Source: an uncultured Flavobacteriales bacterium (GTDB lineage Bacteria; Bacteroidota; Bacteroidia; Flavobacteriales; Schleiferiaceae). Taken from it: a DNA stretch of 47,840 bases. The notes under the pieces are model-generated. The model saw only the letters and a list, made by a program, of their open reading frames with translations, did not search any database and was not told the DNA's origin. Position 1 is the first letter of the stretch. The number at the start of each line of letters is the position of its first letter. Below, piece after piece: positions 17,559-26,277 of this stretch. The stretch spans positions 1-47,840 of the forward strand of contig CATMQD010000003.1 in assembly GCA_950073045.1 (NCBI GenBank). Direction: 5' to 3'. The position numbers were made by a program, and so were the translations under genes.

Positions 17559-20249
17559 GTGAAAAAGTTTATATACTCCCTAAGCCTATTGGCTCTAGGC
17601 TTTTTGGCTAGTGCTCAAAAGGTAGATTTACGCGGAAGCCTAATTGGCAGCGATGAGGCCGGACTAGAGATGGCCAATGTACTTCTTTTAAATGCCAGCG
17701 ATAGCAGCATGGTTAGCTATGGTTTTACCAATGCCGCAGGTCAGTTTCGCTTTTCCGTAGAGGCCAATCAATCCTATATTTTAAAGATGAGCTATCTGGG
17801 TTATCAGCCCAAGGAACTGCTCGTGAAAATGGGAAGCGAAGAACGCAACCTCGGAAAAATTCCCTTGGTGGAAGATCAAGAGTTATTAAACCAGGTTGAG
17901 GTGGTAGAAGAAATGCCCATCGTGGTTAGCGGCGATACCATCAGCTATAAAGCAGATGCCTTTACCAATGGCGAAGAACAGAAATTAGAAGACGTTCTAG
18001 AGAAACTCCCCGGCTTTGAAATTGACGAAGACGGACAGGTGAAAGTGGAAGGTAAAAACGTAGAAAAGGTTTTAGTTGAAGGCAAGGAGTTTTTTGATGG
18101 TGATACCAAAGTAGCCACCAAGAATATTCCCGCCGATGCCATCGATAAAGTACAGGTGCTACGCAATTTCGAGGAAATATCTCCTTTAAAGGGATTGAGC
18201 TCCGAAGATCGGGTAGCCCTCAACATTAAACTAAAAGAGGGTAAGAAAAACTTGTGGTTTGGCGATGCCGAAGCCAAGGCCGGAGATCCCGAGCGTTATT
18301 ATGCCCACGCCAATGCCTTTTACTACAGCCCCAAAGCGAGCTTTAATTTTATTGGCGATGTGAATAATATTGGGCAATCAGCATTTACCGCCCGCGATTA
18401 TTTCCGCTTTAGCGGTGGCTTTAGAAGATTAAGTGGCCGTTCGGGCTTTAACTTCAACTTCGCTCAAGATGATTTAGGTATTCCTTTAGGACAAAATAAC
18501 CGCGCCGATGAGGTGATTGGTCGTTTTGGTGCCGCCAACTTTAGCTACAATCCTCGTAAGGACCTTACGCTTTCGGGATTTGTAATTGGCAGTAGTAATG
18601 ATGTAACTAGTCCTTATACCACCACCCGAACTTATATCGGATTAGATAGCACTGGAGCAAGTGGCGTAGAGCAATTGCTTACCGAAAATCATCAGGAGTC
18701 CACGGCTGCCCTAGCTAAATTCTCGGCCACTTATGAGCCCAATAAGGAGCTGTATTTTAATTACGATATCTTCCTAAAGGTTTCCGATCAATTAAATTCA
18801 CAAGACCTGATTTCTAACTTTAGTGATTTTGGCTCTAGCAATAATTTAGGTACTCAGGAAACAAAGCGACCTTGGTCGATCGATCAAAGTTTGGAGTTCT
18901 TTAAGAATATTGGCGAGAATGTTTTTGCCGTGGAACTTCAGCATCAGCGAAAGCTGCAAGACCCCACTTTTGCTATGCAGTCGCAGCAAAGACCATTTGT
19001 TTTTCCCTTTGTGTTTGATGATACCACCGCCTACAATTTGGTGCAAACCCGCGAAATTCTTAGTCAGAGTATTGAAGGGCGCGCCAGCTATTACTGGGTA
19101 TTAAATGGAAACAACCATTTCGAGTTTAACCTCGGTAGCGTGTACAATACCCAAGATTACAGCAATCGCCTCGCAGAAGGTACCGTATCGGATGCCAATG
19201 AATTTAGTGATCCTGATTTACAAAATGAGGTGGACTTTGCCCTCCTCGATGGTTTTGCAGGACTGCACTATAAAACCAAATTCGGCAAGCTTACTATTCG
19301 TCCGGGTTTTAACTTCCATTATTACCAAGTGCAGGATTTACAAAATGGTACCGAAGATCTGCGCGATTACCAAGCCCTGTTGCCAGATGCCTTGGTGCAG
19401 TATGAGTTTAGCAGCAGCAAAGGTTTAGATTTACGCTATAATATGACCGCCCAGTTTAATGATGTGAATCAGATTATGGATGGCATTATTCTGCGTTCGT
19501 ATAACAGTTTGTTTACGGGTAATGATAGCTTGGACTTCGCACGTATCCATAATGTGAGCCTCTTCTACCGCGATTTCAACCTCTTTAACTTTACCACTTT
19601 ATTTGCAGGGGTGAATTACTCGCGCACCTTGGATCCAATTAACAATTCCGTGCAGTACTTTGGCTTCCAGCAGGTCTTTAATCCGATTAATTCGGTGGGC
19701 TATAATGAGAATATTACCGGCTTTGGTTCTTGGTCTAAAAAATGGAAATGGATTCGGGTTGAAGGTCGGGTAAACCTGAGCTACAATACCGTGGAGAACC
19801 AAGTAAACGGTCGGGAAAATGTAAACAACACTTTCTCGCAAGGATACCGAGCGGAGTTTGGAACGAACTTTAATAAATACCCCAACGTAGAGCTTCGCTA
19901 TTCCTACGCCCAAAACGATTATAGTGGCGCGGCTAATAATAGTGTATTTACCAACCACGCGCCAAGTATTGAGCTCTCCTATGTTTTCTTAAAAAACTTT
20001 GTTCTGCGAGCCGATTACAGCTATAATAATTATGGCAATCCAGGCAGCGTGCGCACCGAATTCGATTTCTTAAACTCTAGTTTGGAGTATCAACAAAAGG
20101 ATAGCAAATGGCGCTTTAGCATTGAGGGGCTTAACCTCTTAAACACCACTTTTATTAGAGAAGATGGATTAAGTGCTAACCTAATTTCTACCACCGCCTA
20201 CAATGTATTACCGCGTTACCTATTGCTAGGAGTGCGTTACGATTTATAA
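17559..20249 (+). CDS. TonB-dependent-receptor-like outer-membrane beta-barrel protein
   Basis: 896 residues from a GTG start 6 bp after the GLPGLI gene, so the pair is translationally close and co-transcribed. A signal peptide (1-19) is followed by a carboxypeptidase-regulatory-like domain (about 22-110, VDLRGSLIGSDEAG, MSYLGYQPKE), a plug-like region (LEDVLEKLPGFEIDEDGQVKVEGK, about 140-165) and a long C-terminal beta-barrel with many alternating strands ending VLPRYLLLGVRYDL. This architecture matches the outer-membrane beta-barrel family related to TonB receptors; no clear TonB box is visible. The ligand is unknown. It ends 9 bp from the convergent dehydratase gene. Confidence 0.9.
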   Translation: MKKFIYSLSLLALGFLASAQKVDLRGSLIGSDEAGLEMANVLLLNASDSSMVSYGFTNAAGQFRFSVEANQSYILKMSYLGYQPKELLVKMGSEERNLGKIPLVEDQELLNQVEVVEEMPIVVSGDTISYKADAFTNGEEQKLEDVLEKLPGFEIDEDGQVKVEGKNVEKVLVEGKEFFDGDTKVATKNIPADAIDKVQVLRNFEEISPLKGLSSEDRVALNIKLKEGKKNLWFGDAEAKAGDPERYYAHANAFYYSPKASFNFIGDVNNIGQSAFTARDYFRFSGGFRRLSGRSGFNFNFAQDDLGIPLGQNNRADEVIGRFGAANFSYNPRKDLTLSGFVIGSSNDVTSPYTTTRTYIGLDSTGASGVEQLLTENHQESTAALAKFSATYEPNKELYFNYDIFLKVSDQLNSQDLISNFSDFGSSNNLGTQETKRPWSIDQSLEFFKNIGENVFAVELQHQRKLQDPTFAMQSQQRPFVFPFVFDDTTAYNLVQTREILSQSIEGRASYYWVLNGNNHFEFNLGSVYNTQDYSNRLAEGTVSDANEFSDPDLQNEVDFALLDGFAGLHYKTKFGKLTIRPGFNFHYYQVQDLQNGTEDLRDYQALLPDALVQYEFSSSKGLDLRYNMTAQFNDVNQIMDGIILRSYNSLFTGNDSLDFARIHNVSLFYRDFNLFNFTTLFAGVNYSRTLDPINNSVQYFGFQQVFNPINSVGYNENITGFGSWSKKWKWIRVEGRVNLSYNTVENQVNGRENVNNTFSQGYRAEFGTNFNKYPNVELRYSYAQNDYSGAANNSVFTNHAPSIELSYVFLKNFVLRADYSYNNYGNPGSVRTEFDFLNSSLEYQQKDSKWRFSIEGLNLLNTTFIREDGLSANLISTTAYNVLPRYLLLGVRYDL

Positions 20250-20258
20250 GCCGATTTG

Positions 20259-21209
20259 CTAAAAAGGCAATTTGGCCAAATCTACATTACCGCCGCTGAG
20301 GATTATTCCGATGCGGCGGTTTTTGTAGCGCTCCTTTTGTTGCAAAATGGCCGCTAGCGGAACCGCACAACTGGGCTCAATCACAATTTTTAGTCTTTCG
20401 TAGATCAGCCGCATGGCCGCAATTATTTCCGAATCCTCCACCCGGATTATTTCACTCACCAAATCCTGAATAATCGAGAAGTTATGTTCTCCCAAAGTGG
20501 TAAGTAAGCCATCGGCAATGGTGTTGGGTTTATGCTCATTCACGCGCTCACCGGTATAAAAGGAACGGAATGCATCATCCGCCCCAGCGGGCTCGCCGGC
20601 AATAACCTTACAACGGGGTGCATAATAATGACTAGAAAGAGCGGTACCAGCCAATAGTCCACCACCACCAACCGGGGCTATAATTAAATCTAAATCGTGT
20701 AGATCTTCAATAAGTTCGGCGGCAGCACTGGCCTGACCGGCAATAATATTCGGATGATCGTAGGGCGGAATAAAAGTGCAACCATATTGCTCTTGCACTG
20801 CCTTTAGGCCATTTTCGCGAGCGGCTAAATTTGGCGCACATAAATGTACCGTGGCCCCATAGCCCTTTACGGCTGCTATCTTAACCTTGGGGGCATTTTC
20901 GGGCATTATTACATGGCAAGGAACTCCCAGCTTTTGGGCCGCCCAAGCTAGGGCCTGACCATGGTTACCAGAACTGTGGGTGGCCACGCCTTTTTCTCGC
21001 TGAGTTTCCTCTAATTGTAAAATCGCATTAGTGGCTCCACGTGCTTTAAAGGAACCGGTTTTTTGGAAGTTTTCGCATTTAAAAAAGAGTTCCGCTTCCG
21101 CTAGATGGTTAATCTGCTCACTACTTAAAACCGGACTACGATGAATATGCTCGGCAATACGCGCTCGAGCCGATTGTAAATCGCTTTCCAAGATTAAATT
21201 CGCACTCAT
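20259..21209 (-). CDS. PLP-dependent threonine/serine dehydratase (or serine racemase), catabolic type
   Basis: 316 residues. Fold-type II PLP enzyme: the PLP lysine is K55 in TGSFKARGA, the substrate loop is SSGNHGQ (79-85), and the phosphate-binding loop is GGGGLLAG (181-188). The C-terminus IGIILSGGNVDL is typical. It ends without the ACT-like regulatory domain of biosynthetic IlvA, so it is a catabolic threonine ammonia-lyase, serine dehydratase or serine racemase; the sequence alone does not decide. Its ATG overlaps the TGA of the upstream nuclease gene (ATGA), implying translational coupling as the last gene of the sigma-factor run. Confidence 0.9.
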   Translation of the reverse strand: MSANLILESDLQSARARIAEHIHRSPVLSSEQINHLAEAELFFKCENFQKTGSFKARGATNAILQLEETQREKGVATHSSGNHGQALAWAAQKLGVPCHVIMPENAPKVKIAAVKGYGATVHLCAPNLAARENGLKAVQEQYGCTFIPPYDHPNIIAGQASAAAELIEDLHDLDLIIAPVGGGGLLAGTALSSHYYAPRCKVIAGEPAGADDAFRSFYTGERVNEHKPNTIADGLLTTLGEHNFSIIQDLVSEIIRVEDSEIIAAMRLIYERLKIVIEPSCAVPLAAILQQKERYKNRRIGIILSGGNVDLAKLPF

Positions 21210-23968
21210 ACTCTTGATTTAAAAGGAATATCCGGATTAAACATTTCGCCAAATAGCTCTTGTAAAAGCTTTTCTACCTGATCTTTGTTTTCCGAATTTA
21301 GGCTAGTCTGCTTTTCAATTTTCATTCGGATCGGATTTTCACTAAGCTTTTTTAAACTTAATATTGAAGCTTGCACTTCCTCCTGTGGGTGGGCCTGTAA
21401 ATACATTAAGGCATATACCGGTAATTGCACGGCATTAGGCTTTTTTAAGAGGCTCTCTAAATTTAGTTCTGTCAATTGATACTGAGCAGCCGCTTTAGCC
21501 CCCGATTTATAATCGATAATATGTATGGCTTCTTCCTCCCGATCAATACGGTCGGCATTGCCATGCAGATGGATTTTTAGTCCAGAGGGGAGAGTAATCT
21601 CCCCATTTAGGTTTTGCTCTACCCCTAAAACCTCCCAATTTGGACCTAGCTTTTGCAGTCTTCTTTTTTCTGCGGATAGAAACTGCTTTATCATTACCGC
21701 CATATTTTCCAAGTGCAATAAATTGGGACCTGCCTCAAGCGGAATGCCGGGGGTTTCGGCCAACATCATCTCCTTTAAGGTCTTTTTAATCGAATGGGTA
21801 TCCTGGCTAAAAAAGGCATCCTCTATACTGGGTGTAATGGCGATCCTCTCTTTAGGATTATCTGGATCTGCCTTGCTAAAGCCAAATTCTAGTAATTGGT
21901 GAATGGCACTGCCCTGCGCCGGAAGATCGAGCTCTTCCACCAGGCTATCTTCAGGCTTTAAGCCTAAAATACGTTCGTAATAAAACTGAACGGGGTCTTT
22001 AAGATAAATATAAAGGGCACTTGGAGAAAAGCCCTTTTCGGCCAATTGATGCAGGCGCTCCATTACCGCCGGACTTTTACTAATGCTTATTTCCGAGCGA
22101 TTAGATTTTGCTCTGCCGGTGGCAATTTTATTTTCAAATTCTAATTGTCGATTTCGTTGTGGCCATTCCAATTCCAATTGGCGAATAAAGCGCGAAGGCT
22201 CTACTACTCCCACGGCACTTTCGGCGGTGCTATATAGGAGGTCGATGCTTTGCGCACCTTGCATTAAACGGTAGAAGTGATAAGCGAAAATGGCGTCCTT
22301 CTCTAAAAAGGTGGGAATTTGAAATTTCCGCTTTACTTCAAAAGGTAATAAACTAGCTTCGGATCTACCTTTAGGTAAAATACCTTCATTAAGGCTAAGG
22401 ATTATCAAATGCTCAAAATCTAAGCAGCGGGTTTCTAGCCAGCCCATCACCTGCATTCCTTGCAGCGGCTCCCCTTTTAAATCGATGCTGAGTTCGGGTA
22501 AAAGCTCGCGGTAAAATTGCAGGCTTTGCTCAAAATTTTCGAGGTAGGGAAAACGCTCTAATAGGGTAGCCGTCTGACTAAACATCTGGTGGAAGCCGAA
22601 AAGAGCCTCGCTTAGGGGATCATCCGAAAGTAGTTGAGCGCGATTGTTTTCACAAAAGTCACTGAGTCGTTTATACTGCTCCGCCGGACTTTGGGCAGCT
22701 CGGAAATAATCGGGGTCTAAACCTACCAAAGCCCTTTCTATGTCCAAATCTTTAAAACTTGGATAAAGGGCATTTTTGCGCAGCATCTGCCGCTGTGCTT
22801 TTTGTAAAACTTCGGCATTGCCATCGGCTAAACCCTGACTAATCGGATGACTTAAGAGGGCTTCCCATCTCTTATAATGATAGCGCGCCAGGCCATCTTT
22901 GGTTTTTTTAGCATTGCGTTCTGCATCGAGTGGGAAGTCCAATAAAACCTCAAAAAATCCCGCCAAGGGCGAATGCTGTAAACTTAAACCCATGCTAAGG
23001 TTTAGGTTGGGGAAATCTTGGGATAGATTATTTAGAAAGGCAGGCAACAAACCTTCATCACTTAGGATTAGGGCCGTTTTTCCTTTTTCAATTTCGTTTT
23101 TCTCAGCCACAATATTGGCGGCAACTACTGCTTGTAAATTATTTCCGGCAATGGCAATACTGTTTACCTTCCGTTTTCCTTCACTCAGTTTTTTGTGTAG
23201 GCCATAAAAAGCATTGCGCTTGCGCAGATGGGTTATCAGGGGCGATTTCCGTAAAAATAGGCCAGCCTCTTGCTCGGTATTGCGGAAGTAGTATTCGTCT
23301 ACATCCCAATAAAAATCGGCTCTACCGGCTTCGCTTAATTGCAATAGGGCCTTTTCTTCTGCCTTGTTTAGGGCGTTAAAACCAATAAAATAGTAGTGGT
23401 CTTTGGCAGGTAAAAGTTCCAGCACATCATCGGCAAAAACGCGATAGGCTAAGCCTTGCCAAGCTTTCGATTCTTCGAGTACGGCTTTTTTTAGCGATTG
23501 ATACACTAGCGCCAGATCGGGCCAAAAGCGCAGGTAATCGTCGAGCATTTTGGTATGCTCTCCGGCTTCGAGGTTCCATTGTTCAATTCGTTTTAAATCG
23601 CCTAAATAGCTGTAAATCGCTTCTGGGTCTACCAAGTAGCGATCTATTTCATTAAAATCCTGAATTAAACTTCGGCCCCAACGATTAAACTCTTCAAAGC
23701 TTAGTTCTGGACGAGGCCCTTCCTTAAAACATTCGAAGAGGCGGAAATAAAGCTCAGGTCTGGAGATGGCTTCGAGGCCGGTGGCTTCAAAAATGAGCTC
23801 CTCAATACTCATCATTCGCGGAGCCAGAGCAGGTTTTTCCAATTGGGCTTGGAGGGCTCTTTGTAAGAATATGGCGGCTCGCCTACTAGGGAGCACCACC
23901 GTTTGCTGATGTAGCGGAAGTTCCTGCTTTAGGAGAAACTGTGCTACTTGTTTGAGAAATGGACGCAA
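21206..23968 (-). CDS. AddB-like helicase/PD-(D/E)XK exonuclease
   Basis: 920 residues. N-terminal region shows a remnant helicase motif (VVLPSRRAAIFLQRAL), and the C-terminal nuclease has HQLLEFG, GNADRIDREEEAIHIIDYKSG, the PD-(D/E)XK catalytic pattern. This matches the Bacteroidota AddB-type subunit of the AddAB recombination exonuclease that resects double-strand breaks; the AddA partner is not in this window. No ATG precedes the region, and the only suitable initiation codon is TTG at 23968, directly after a 13-bp hairpin (23974-24004). The stop overlaps the dehydratase ATG. Placement in a thiol-stress operon would link DNA repair to oxidative damage (inference). Confidence 0.85.
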   Translation of the reverse strand: MRPFLKQVAQFLLKQELPLHQQTVVLPSRRAAIFLQRALQAQLEKPALAPRMMSIEELIFEATGLEAISRPELYFRLFECFKEGPRPELSFEEFNRWGRSLIQDFNEIDRYLVDPEAIYSYLGDLKRIEQWNLEAGEHTKMLDDYLRFWPDLALVYQSLKKAVLEESKAWQGLAYRVFADDVLELLPAKDHYYFIGFNALNKAEEKALLQLSEAGRADFYWDVDEYYFRNTEQEAGLFLRKSPLITHLRKRNAFYGLHKKLSEGKRKVNSIAIAGNNLQAVVAANIVAEKNEIEKGKTALILSDEGLLPAFLNNLSQDFPNLNLSMGLSLQHSPLAGFFEVLLDFPLDAERNAKKTKDGLARYHYKRWEALLSHPISQGLADGNAEVLQKAQRQMLRKNALYPSFKDLDIERALVGLDPDYFRAAQSPAEQYKRLSDFCENNRAQLLSDDPLSEALFGFHQMFSQTATLLERFPYLENFEQSLQFYRELLPELSIDLKGEPLQGMQVMGWLETRCLDFEHLIILSLNEGILPKGRSEASLLPFEVKRKFQIPTFLEKDAIFAYHFYRLMQGAQSIDLLYSTAESAVGVVEPSRFIRQLELEWPQRNRQLEFENKIATGRAKSNRSEISISKSPAVMERLHQLAEKGFSPSALYIYLKDPVQFYYERILGLKPEDSLVEELDLPAQGSAIHQLLEFGFSKADPDNPKERIAITPSIEDAFFSQDTHSIKKTLKEMMLAETPGIPLEAGPNLLHLENMAVMIKQFLSAEKRRLQKLGPNWEVLGVEQNLNGEITLPSGLKIHLHGNADRIDREEEAIHIIDYKSGAKAAAQYQLTELNLESLLKKPNAVQLPVYALMYLQAHPQEEVQASILSLKKLSENPIRMKIEKQTSLNSENKDQVEKLLQELFGEMFNPDIPFKSRV

Positions 23969-23973
23969 GCTTA

Positions 23974-24004
23974 GCTGTTTTTCACGAAGAACGTGAAAAA
24001 CAGC
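23974..24004 (-). repeat. 13-bp perfect hairpin before the AddB-like start codon
   Basis: GCTGTTTTTCACG and its complement CGTGAAAAACAGC are separated by 5 nt. It ends 5 nt before the TTG start and begins 24 bp after the peroxiredoxin stop. It has no T run on the minus strand, so it is not a classic terminator; it may modulate translation or mRNA stability between genes. Confidence 0.7.
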
Positions 24005-24028
24005 ATGGCTTACAATATATAGGGAACA

Positions 24029-24634
24029 CTAGGGTAATTTTTGGGCCGCTTCTAAAACCTCACTCGGATTGGAACGATTCTTATAATCAGGGTCAAAATG
24101 ACGCCAGCGAATAATGCCCTCTTCATCAATTAAAAAGGTGGCGGGCACGGGCAGTAGCTCGCGTTCATCACCATGATCTTCACTTAGGTCGGCGCCTAAA
24201 ATGGTTTTATACTTAAATCGTGTGGCCGATGAAGGCTGGAAGGCCAAGTCAAAAGCCAAAATAGTTTGATAGGCCGAATCGTGAAGAAGGGTAAACTTGG
24301 CTTCGGTTTTTTCCTGCATCTCGCTTAAGAGCTCTGGCTTATCCGGGGAAATGGCGTAGAGCTGCACTCCTAAATCTTCGAGGGAATCGGCAATTCCATT
24401 AAGCTCTGCGAGGTGTTTATTGCAGTAGGGACACCATTGTCCACGGTAAAAAACTAACACAATCGGACCTTCCTCGAGGGCGGATTTTAGATTCACTTTT
24501 TCGCCTTCGGCATCTTCCAATACCAGCAAGGGAGCCTTCTCACCCACCTCTAGGCCTTTAACATTTTCTAAATCTTGGGCCTGGCAAGAAACCAGGTAAA
24601 AAGCACTGAGTACTAAACTGAAGATATATTTCAT
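24029..24634 (-). CDS. Peroxiredoxin-like (AhpC/TSA) lipoprotein
   Basis: 201 residues from ATG 24634. A lipoprotein signal (MKYIFSLVLSAFYLVSC, Cys17) targets it to the envelope. A thioredoxin-fold peroxiredoxin-like domain follows, with VLVFYRGQWCPYCNKHL carrying a WCxxC pair and a downstream AISPDKPELLSEMQ. The AhpC/TSA type with the CPYC pair is redox-active. It is the fourth gene of the minus-strand run behind the ECF sigma factor, after a thioredoxin. The frame extends upstream to 24703, but the lipobox sets the start. Function in peroxide or thiol detoxification is inferred. Confidence 0.85.
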   Translation of the reverse strand: MKYIFSLVLSAFYLVSCQAQDLENVKGLEVGEKAPLLVLEDAEGEKVNLKSALEEGPIVLVFYRGQWCPYCNKHLAELNGIADSLEDLGVQLYAISPDKPELLSEMQEKTEAKFTLLHDSAYQTILAFDLAFQPSSATRFKYKTILGADLSEDHGDERELLPVPATFLIDEEGIIRWRHFDPDYKNRSNPSEVLEAAQKLP

Positions 24635-24654
24635 AAAATTATTTTTTTGGTATT

Positions 24655-24694
24655 CCCAGGTCGGTTGAGAAGAACCAGAAATAACCGACCCGGG
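24655..24694 (-). repeat. 12-bp intercistronic hairpin between thioredoxin and peroxiredoxin genes
   Basis: On the minus strand CCCGGGTCGGTT can pair with AACCGACCTGGG (one G-U pair) around a 16-nt loop. It ends about 20 nt before the peroxiredoxin ATG. No U run follows. Confidence 0.65.
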
Positions 24695-24709
24695 ACAAAC
24701 CAAACCACA

Positions 24710-25114
24710 TTACATTTCTGCTTGCGCTTCTTCTATTTTTTTGAGCAGCTTCTCGGTGCTTTTACGCACACTAACTTTATCCACTACTTCCTTGCTTTCT
24801 GGGTTAATCATATAAATACGACCAGTTCCATTATTTTCGGCAGTAAAATTGGCTAGGCCGGCAGCTTCCAATTTTTTCTGACTAGCAGCCTTGCTTTCAT
24901 CATTACTTAAATCATTTACGATCACCAAGTACTTTTGGTTTTCCATTAAGTCAGAAAGTAATTCCTTTTCTACCCTTTCGCCATTTTTCTGGCAAACCGG
25001 ACACCAATCGGCGGTATTAACCACTAGGATTAGGGCTTTTTCGGAGGGAGTAGGGAATTCAGCGGCAGAGCTGCCACCAAGAATCAGCACTAAGCTGAGG
25101 AATAAGTTATACAT
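24710..25114 (-). CDS. Exported thioredoxin-like protein
   Basis: 134 residues. A short signal peptide (about 1-18, ending SSAA) precedes a thioredoxin fold with the active site ADWCPVCQ (CPVC) near residue 39. The remaining sequence (YLVIVNDLSND, GRIYMINPESKEVVDKVSV) fits a small thioredoxin-like domain with a degenerate second half. It lies 52 bp after the anti-sigma gene with an 8-bp hairpin reaching the ATG, and is followed by the peroxiredoxin. It may reduce envelope partners of the peroxiredoxin; this is inferred. Confidence 0.85.
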   Translation of the reverse strand: MYNLFLSLVLILGGSSAAEFPTPSEKALILVVNTADWCPVCQKNGERVEKELLSDLMENQKYLVIVNDLSNDESKAASQKKLEAAGLANFTAENNGTGRIYMINPESKEVVDKVSVRKSTEKLLKKIEEAQAEM

Positions 25115-25154
25115 AGCTGAGTTTTTTGTTCCCTTATTGGACGGGCACTCAGCT
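25115..25154 (-). repeat. 8-bp hairpin directly before the thioredoxin start codon
   Basis: On the minus strand AGCTGAGT (25147-25154) pairs with ACTCAGCT (25115-25122), and the stem ends immediately before the ATG at 25114. Confidence 0.5.
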
Positions 25155-25165
25155 TAAGCCTTACA

Positions 25166-25429
25166 CTAGAATTGCGATTTTTTCTGAATTTCTTTTTTCA
25201 GCTTAGCTTTAAAAGCACTGTTGTCTTGGGCTTTCGCCTGATGGAAATGCGTATCTAATAAATCATTGAGACGTGCACTTTGCTTTTCGTACTGCCTACA
25301 TAGGGCACATACCACCAGATGGACTTTTAGTCGCGCCCGATCTACGGGTCCCAAAGCACCGGCTTCCTTTTTTTGAATAAAGGCACTGGCTTGCTGACAA
25401 CTTAATATGATGGGTTTTAAAAGACTCAT
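25166..25429 (-). CDS. Zinc-binding anti-sigma factor (RsrA-like)
   Basis: 87 residues from ATG 25429. The ZAS signature H37-x3-C41-x2-C44 (VHLVVCALC) and an additional C11 (ILSCQQAS) are present; these four positions have the same numbering as the zinc and redox residues of Streptomyces RsrA. There is no transmembrane segment, so it acts in the cytoplasm, sequestering its sigma factor until oxidised. Its ATG overlaps the TGA of the sigma gene, so the two proteins are translationally coupled in near-equal amounts. The frame is open eight codons upstream, but the coupled start is preferred. The RsrA-like redox role is inferred from residues and neighbours. Confidence 0.8.
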   Translation of the reverse strand: MSLLKPIILSCQQASAFIQKKEAGALGPVDRARLKVHLVVCALCRQYEKQSARLNDLLDTHFHQAKAQDNSAFKAKLKKEIQKKSQF

Positions 25430-25989
25430 GACTTCCAATAAACTTGCAGGCAATTCTTTAGCGATAATTTAGCTCGATGGATAATTTGCCAGTAGTTCGA
25501 CGTACTGATTTCAAATTCCTGACTAATATCTTTTCCTTTTTCGCCGGCAAAAAACTTGGCGGCAATAATATCACGCCACAGGGTAGGTAAATTTTCGAGG
25601 CATTGCTGAAAGAGGTCCTTAAAACCTTCCTGGTCCATTAAGGCTTCTTCCTCTTCCCAGGCCGGGCTTTCAAAAGCGGCATTGGTCCAATGCTCATGAT
25701 CAAAAAGATTCTTTTCGGCTCCATCCTCCTCCGAGGGCTGACCTTCAAATATGTTTTTACGGTAATAAGCCGAACGGAAATAGTCGACAATTTTATTGCG
25801 TAAAATTCGCGAGAGCCAAGTTTTAGGATTGCTATCCCCCTTAAACTGATCTAAATTTTCGTAGGCCGCGATAAAAGTATCCTGCACCATATCCTGAGCT
25901 AAACTTGCGTCACCCAAGCGGTATTCGGCCCAGCGCAGGAGGTCGTCGCTGTAGCTATCGATCCAGTCTTCTAAATTATTGGCGTCCAT
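25426..25989 (-). CDS. ECF-family RNA polymerase sigma factor
   Basis: 187 residues, region 2 and region 4 only. Region 2 includes DMVQDTFIAAYENLDQFKG and TWLSRILRNKIVDYFRS (-10 recognition and core binding); region 4 has LENLPTLWRDIIAAKFFAGEKGKDISQEF with the helix-turn-helix ISTSNYWQIIHRAKLSLKN. The acidic insert between the regions (PSEEDGAEKN) is longer than usual. It heads a six-gene minus-strand run and is coupled to its anti-sigma factor by an ATGA overlap. By the genes behind it, it probably controls a thiol or oxidative stress response. A one-mismatch -7 element lies just upstream of its ATG. Confidence 0.93.
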   Translation of the reverse strand: MDANNLEDWIDSYSDDLLRWAEYRLGDASLAQDMVQDTFIAAYENLDQFKGDSNPKTWLSRILRNKIVDYFRSAYYRKNIFEGQPSEEDGAEKNLFDHEHWTNAAFESPAWEEEEALMDQEGFKDLFQQCLENLPTLWRDIIAAKFFAGEKGKDISQEFEISTSNYWQIIHRAKLSLKNCLQVYWKS

Positions 25990-26058
25990 TTCGAGGCGCC
26001 AAACTAAAACAAATGTTTTTTGGTTGGGCGGTAATGGGGGAAAAGGTTTTTTGATCTT

Positions 26059-26274
26059 GAGACGTGAGACGTGAGATTTTGAGCAGGGACAGAATCTGGG
26101 AAAGGAACCTAGAGCTTAGAACCTAGAGCATAGACGGATTTGAGCTATAATATTATAACGGGACCTTAGTGGAGAAATGTACTTTGTACTAAATACTAAG
26201 AGTGAACAAAGTGAACGTACTAAGTACTGGACCACTAACCATTATTCTAGCGGAATCCAGTCTAATATCTATTG
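26059..26274. repeat. Modular heptad repeat element, copy A
   Basis: In order: GAGACGT units at 26059 and 26066; CCTAGAG, CTTAGAA, CCTAGAG, CATAGAC from 26108 to 26135; TACTTTG, TACTAAA, TACTAAG from 26180 to 26200; AGTGAACAAAGTGAACG; TACTAAG, TACTGGA from 26218; TCTAATA, TCTATTG from 26261. Every block has a 7-bp period with 3 variable bases. No open frame. The stretch 26101-26175 is nearly identical to 26340-26414 in copy B. Confidence 0.8.
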
Positions 26275-26277
26275 CAA

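Noticed and set aside
17945..18277. 110-codon antisense frame within the beta-barrel gene
   Set aside because: It is a shadow of a strong coding frame and its residues are low-complexity Ser-rich.
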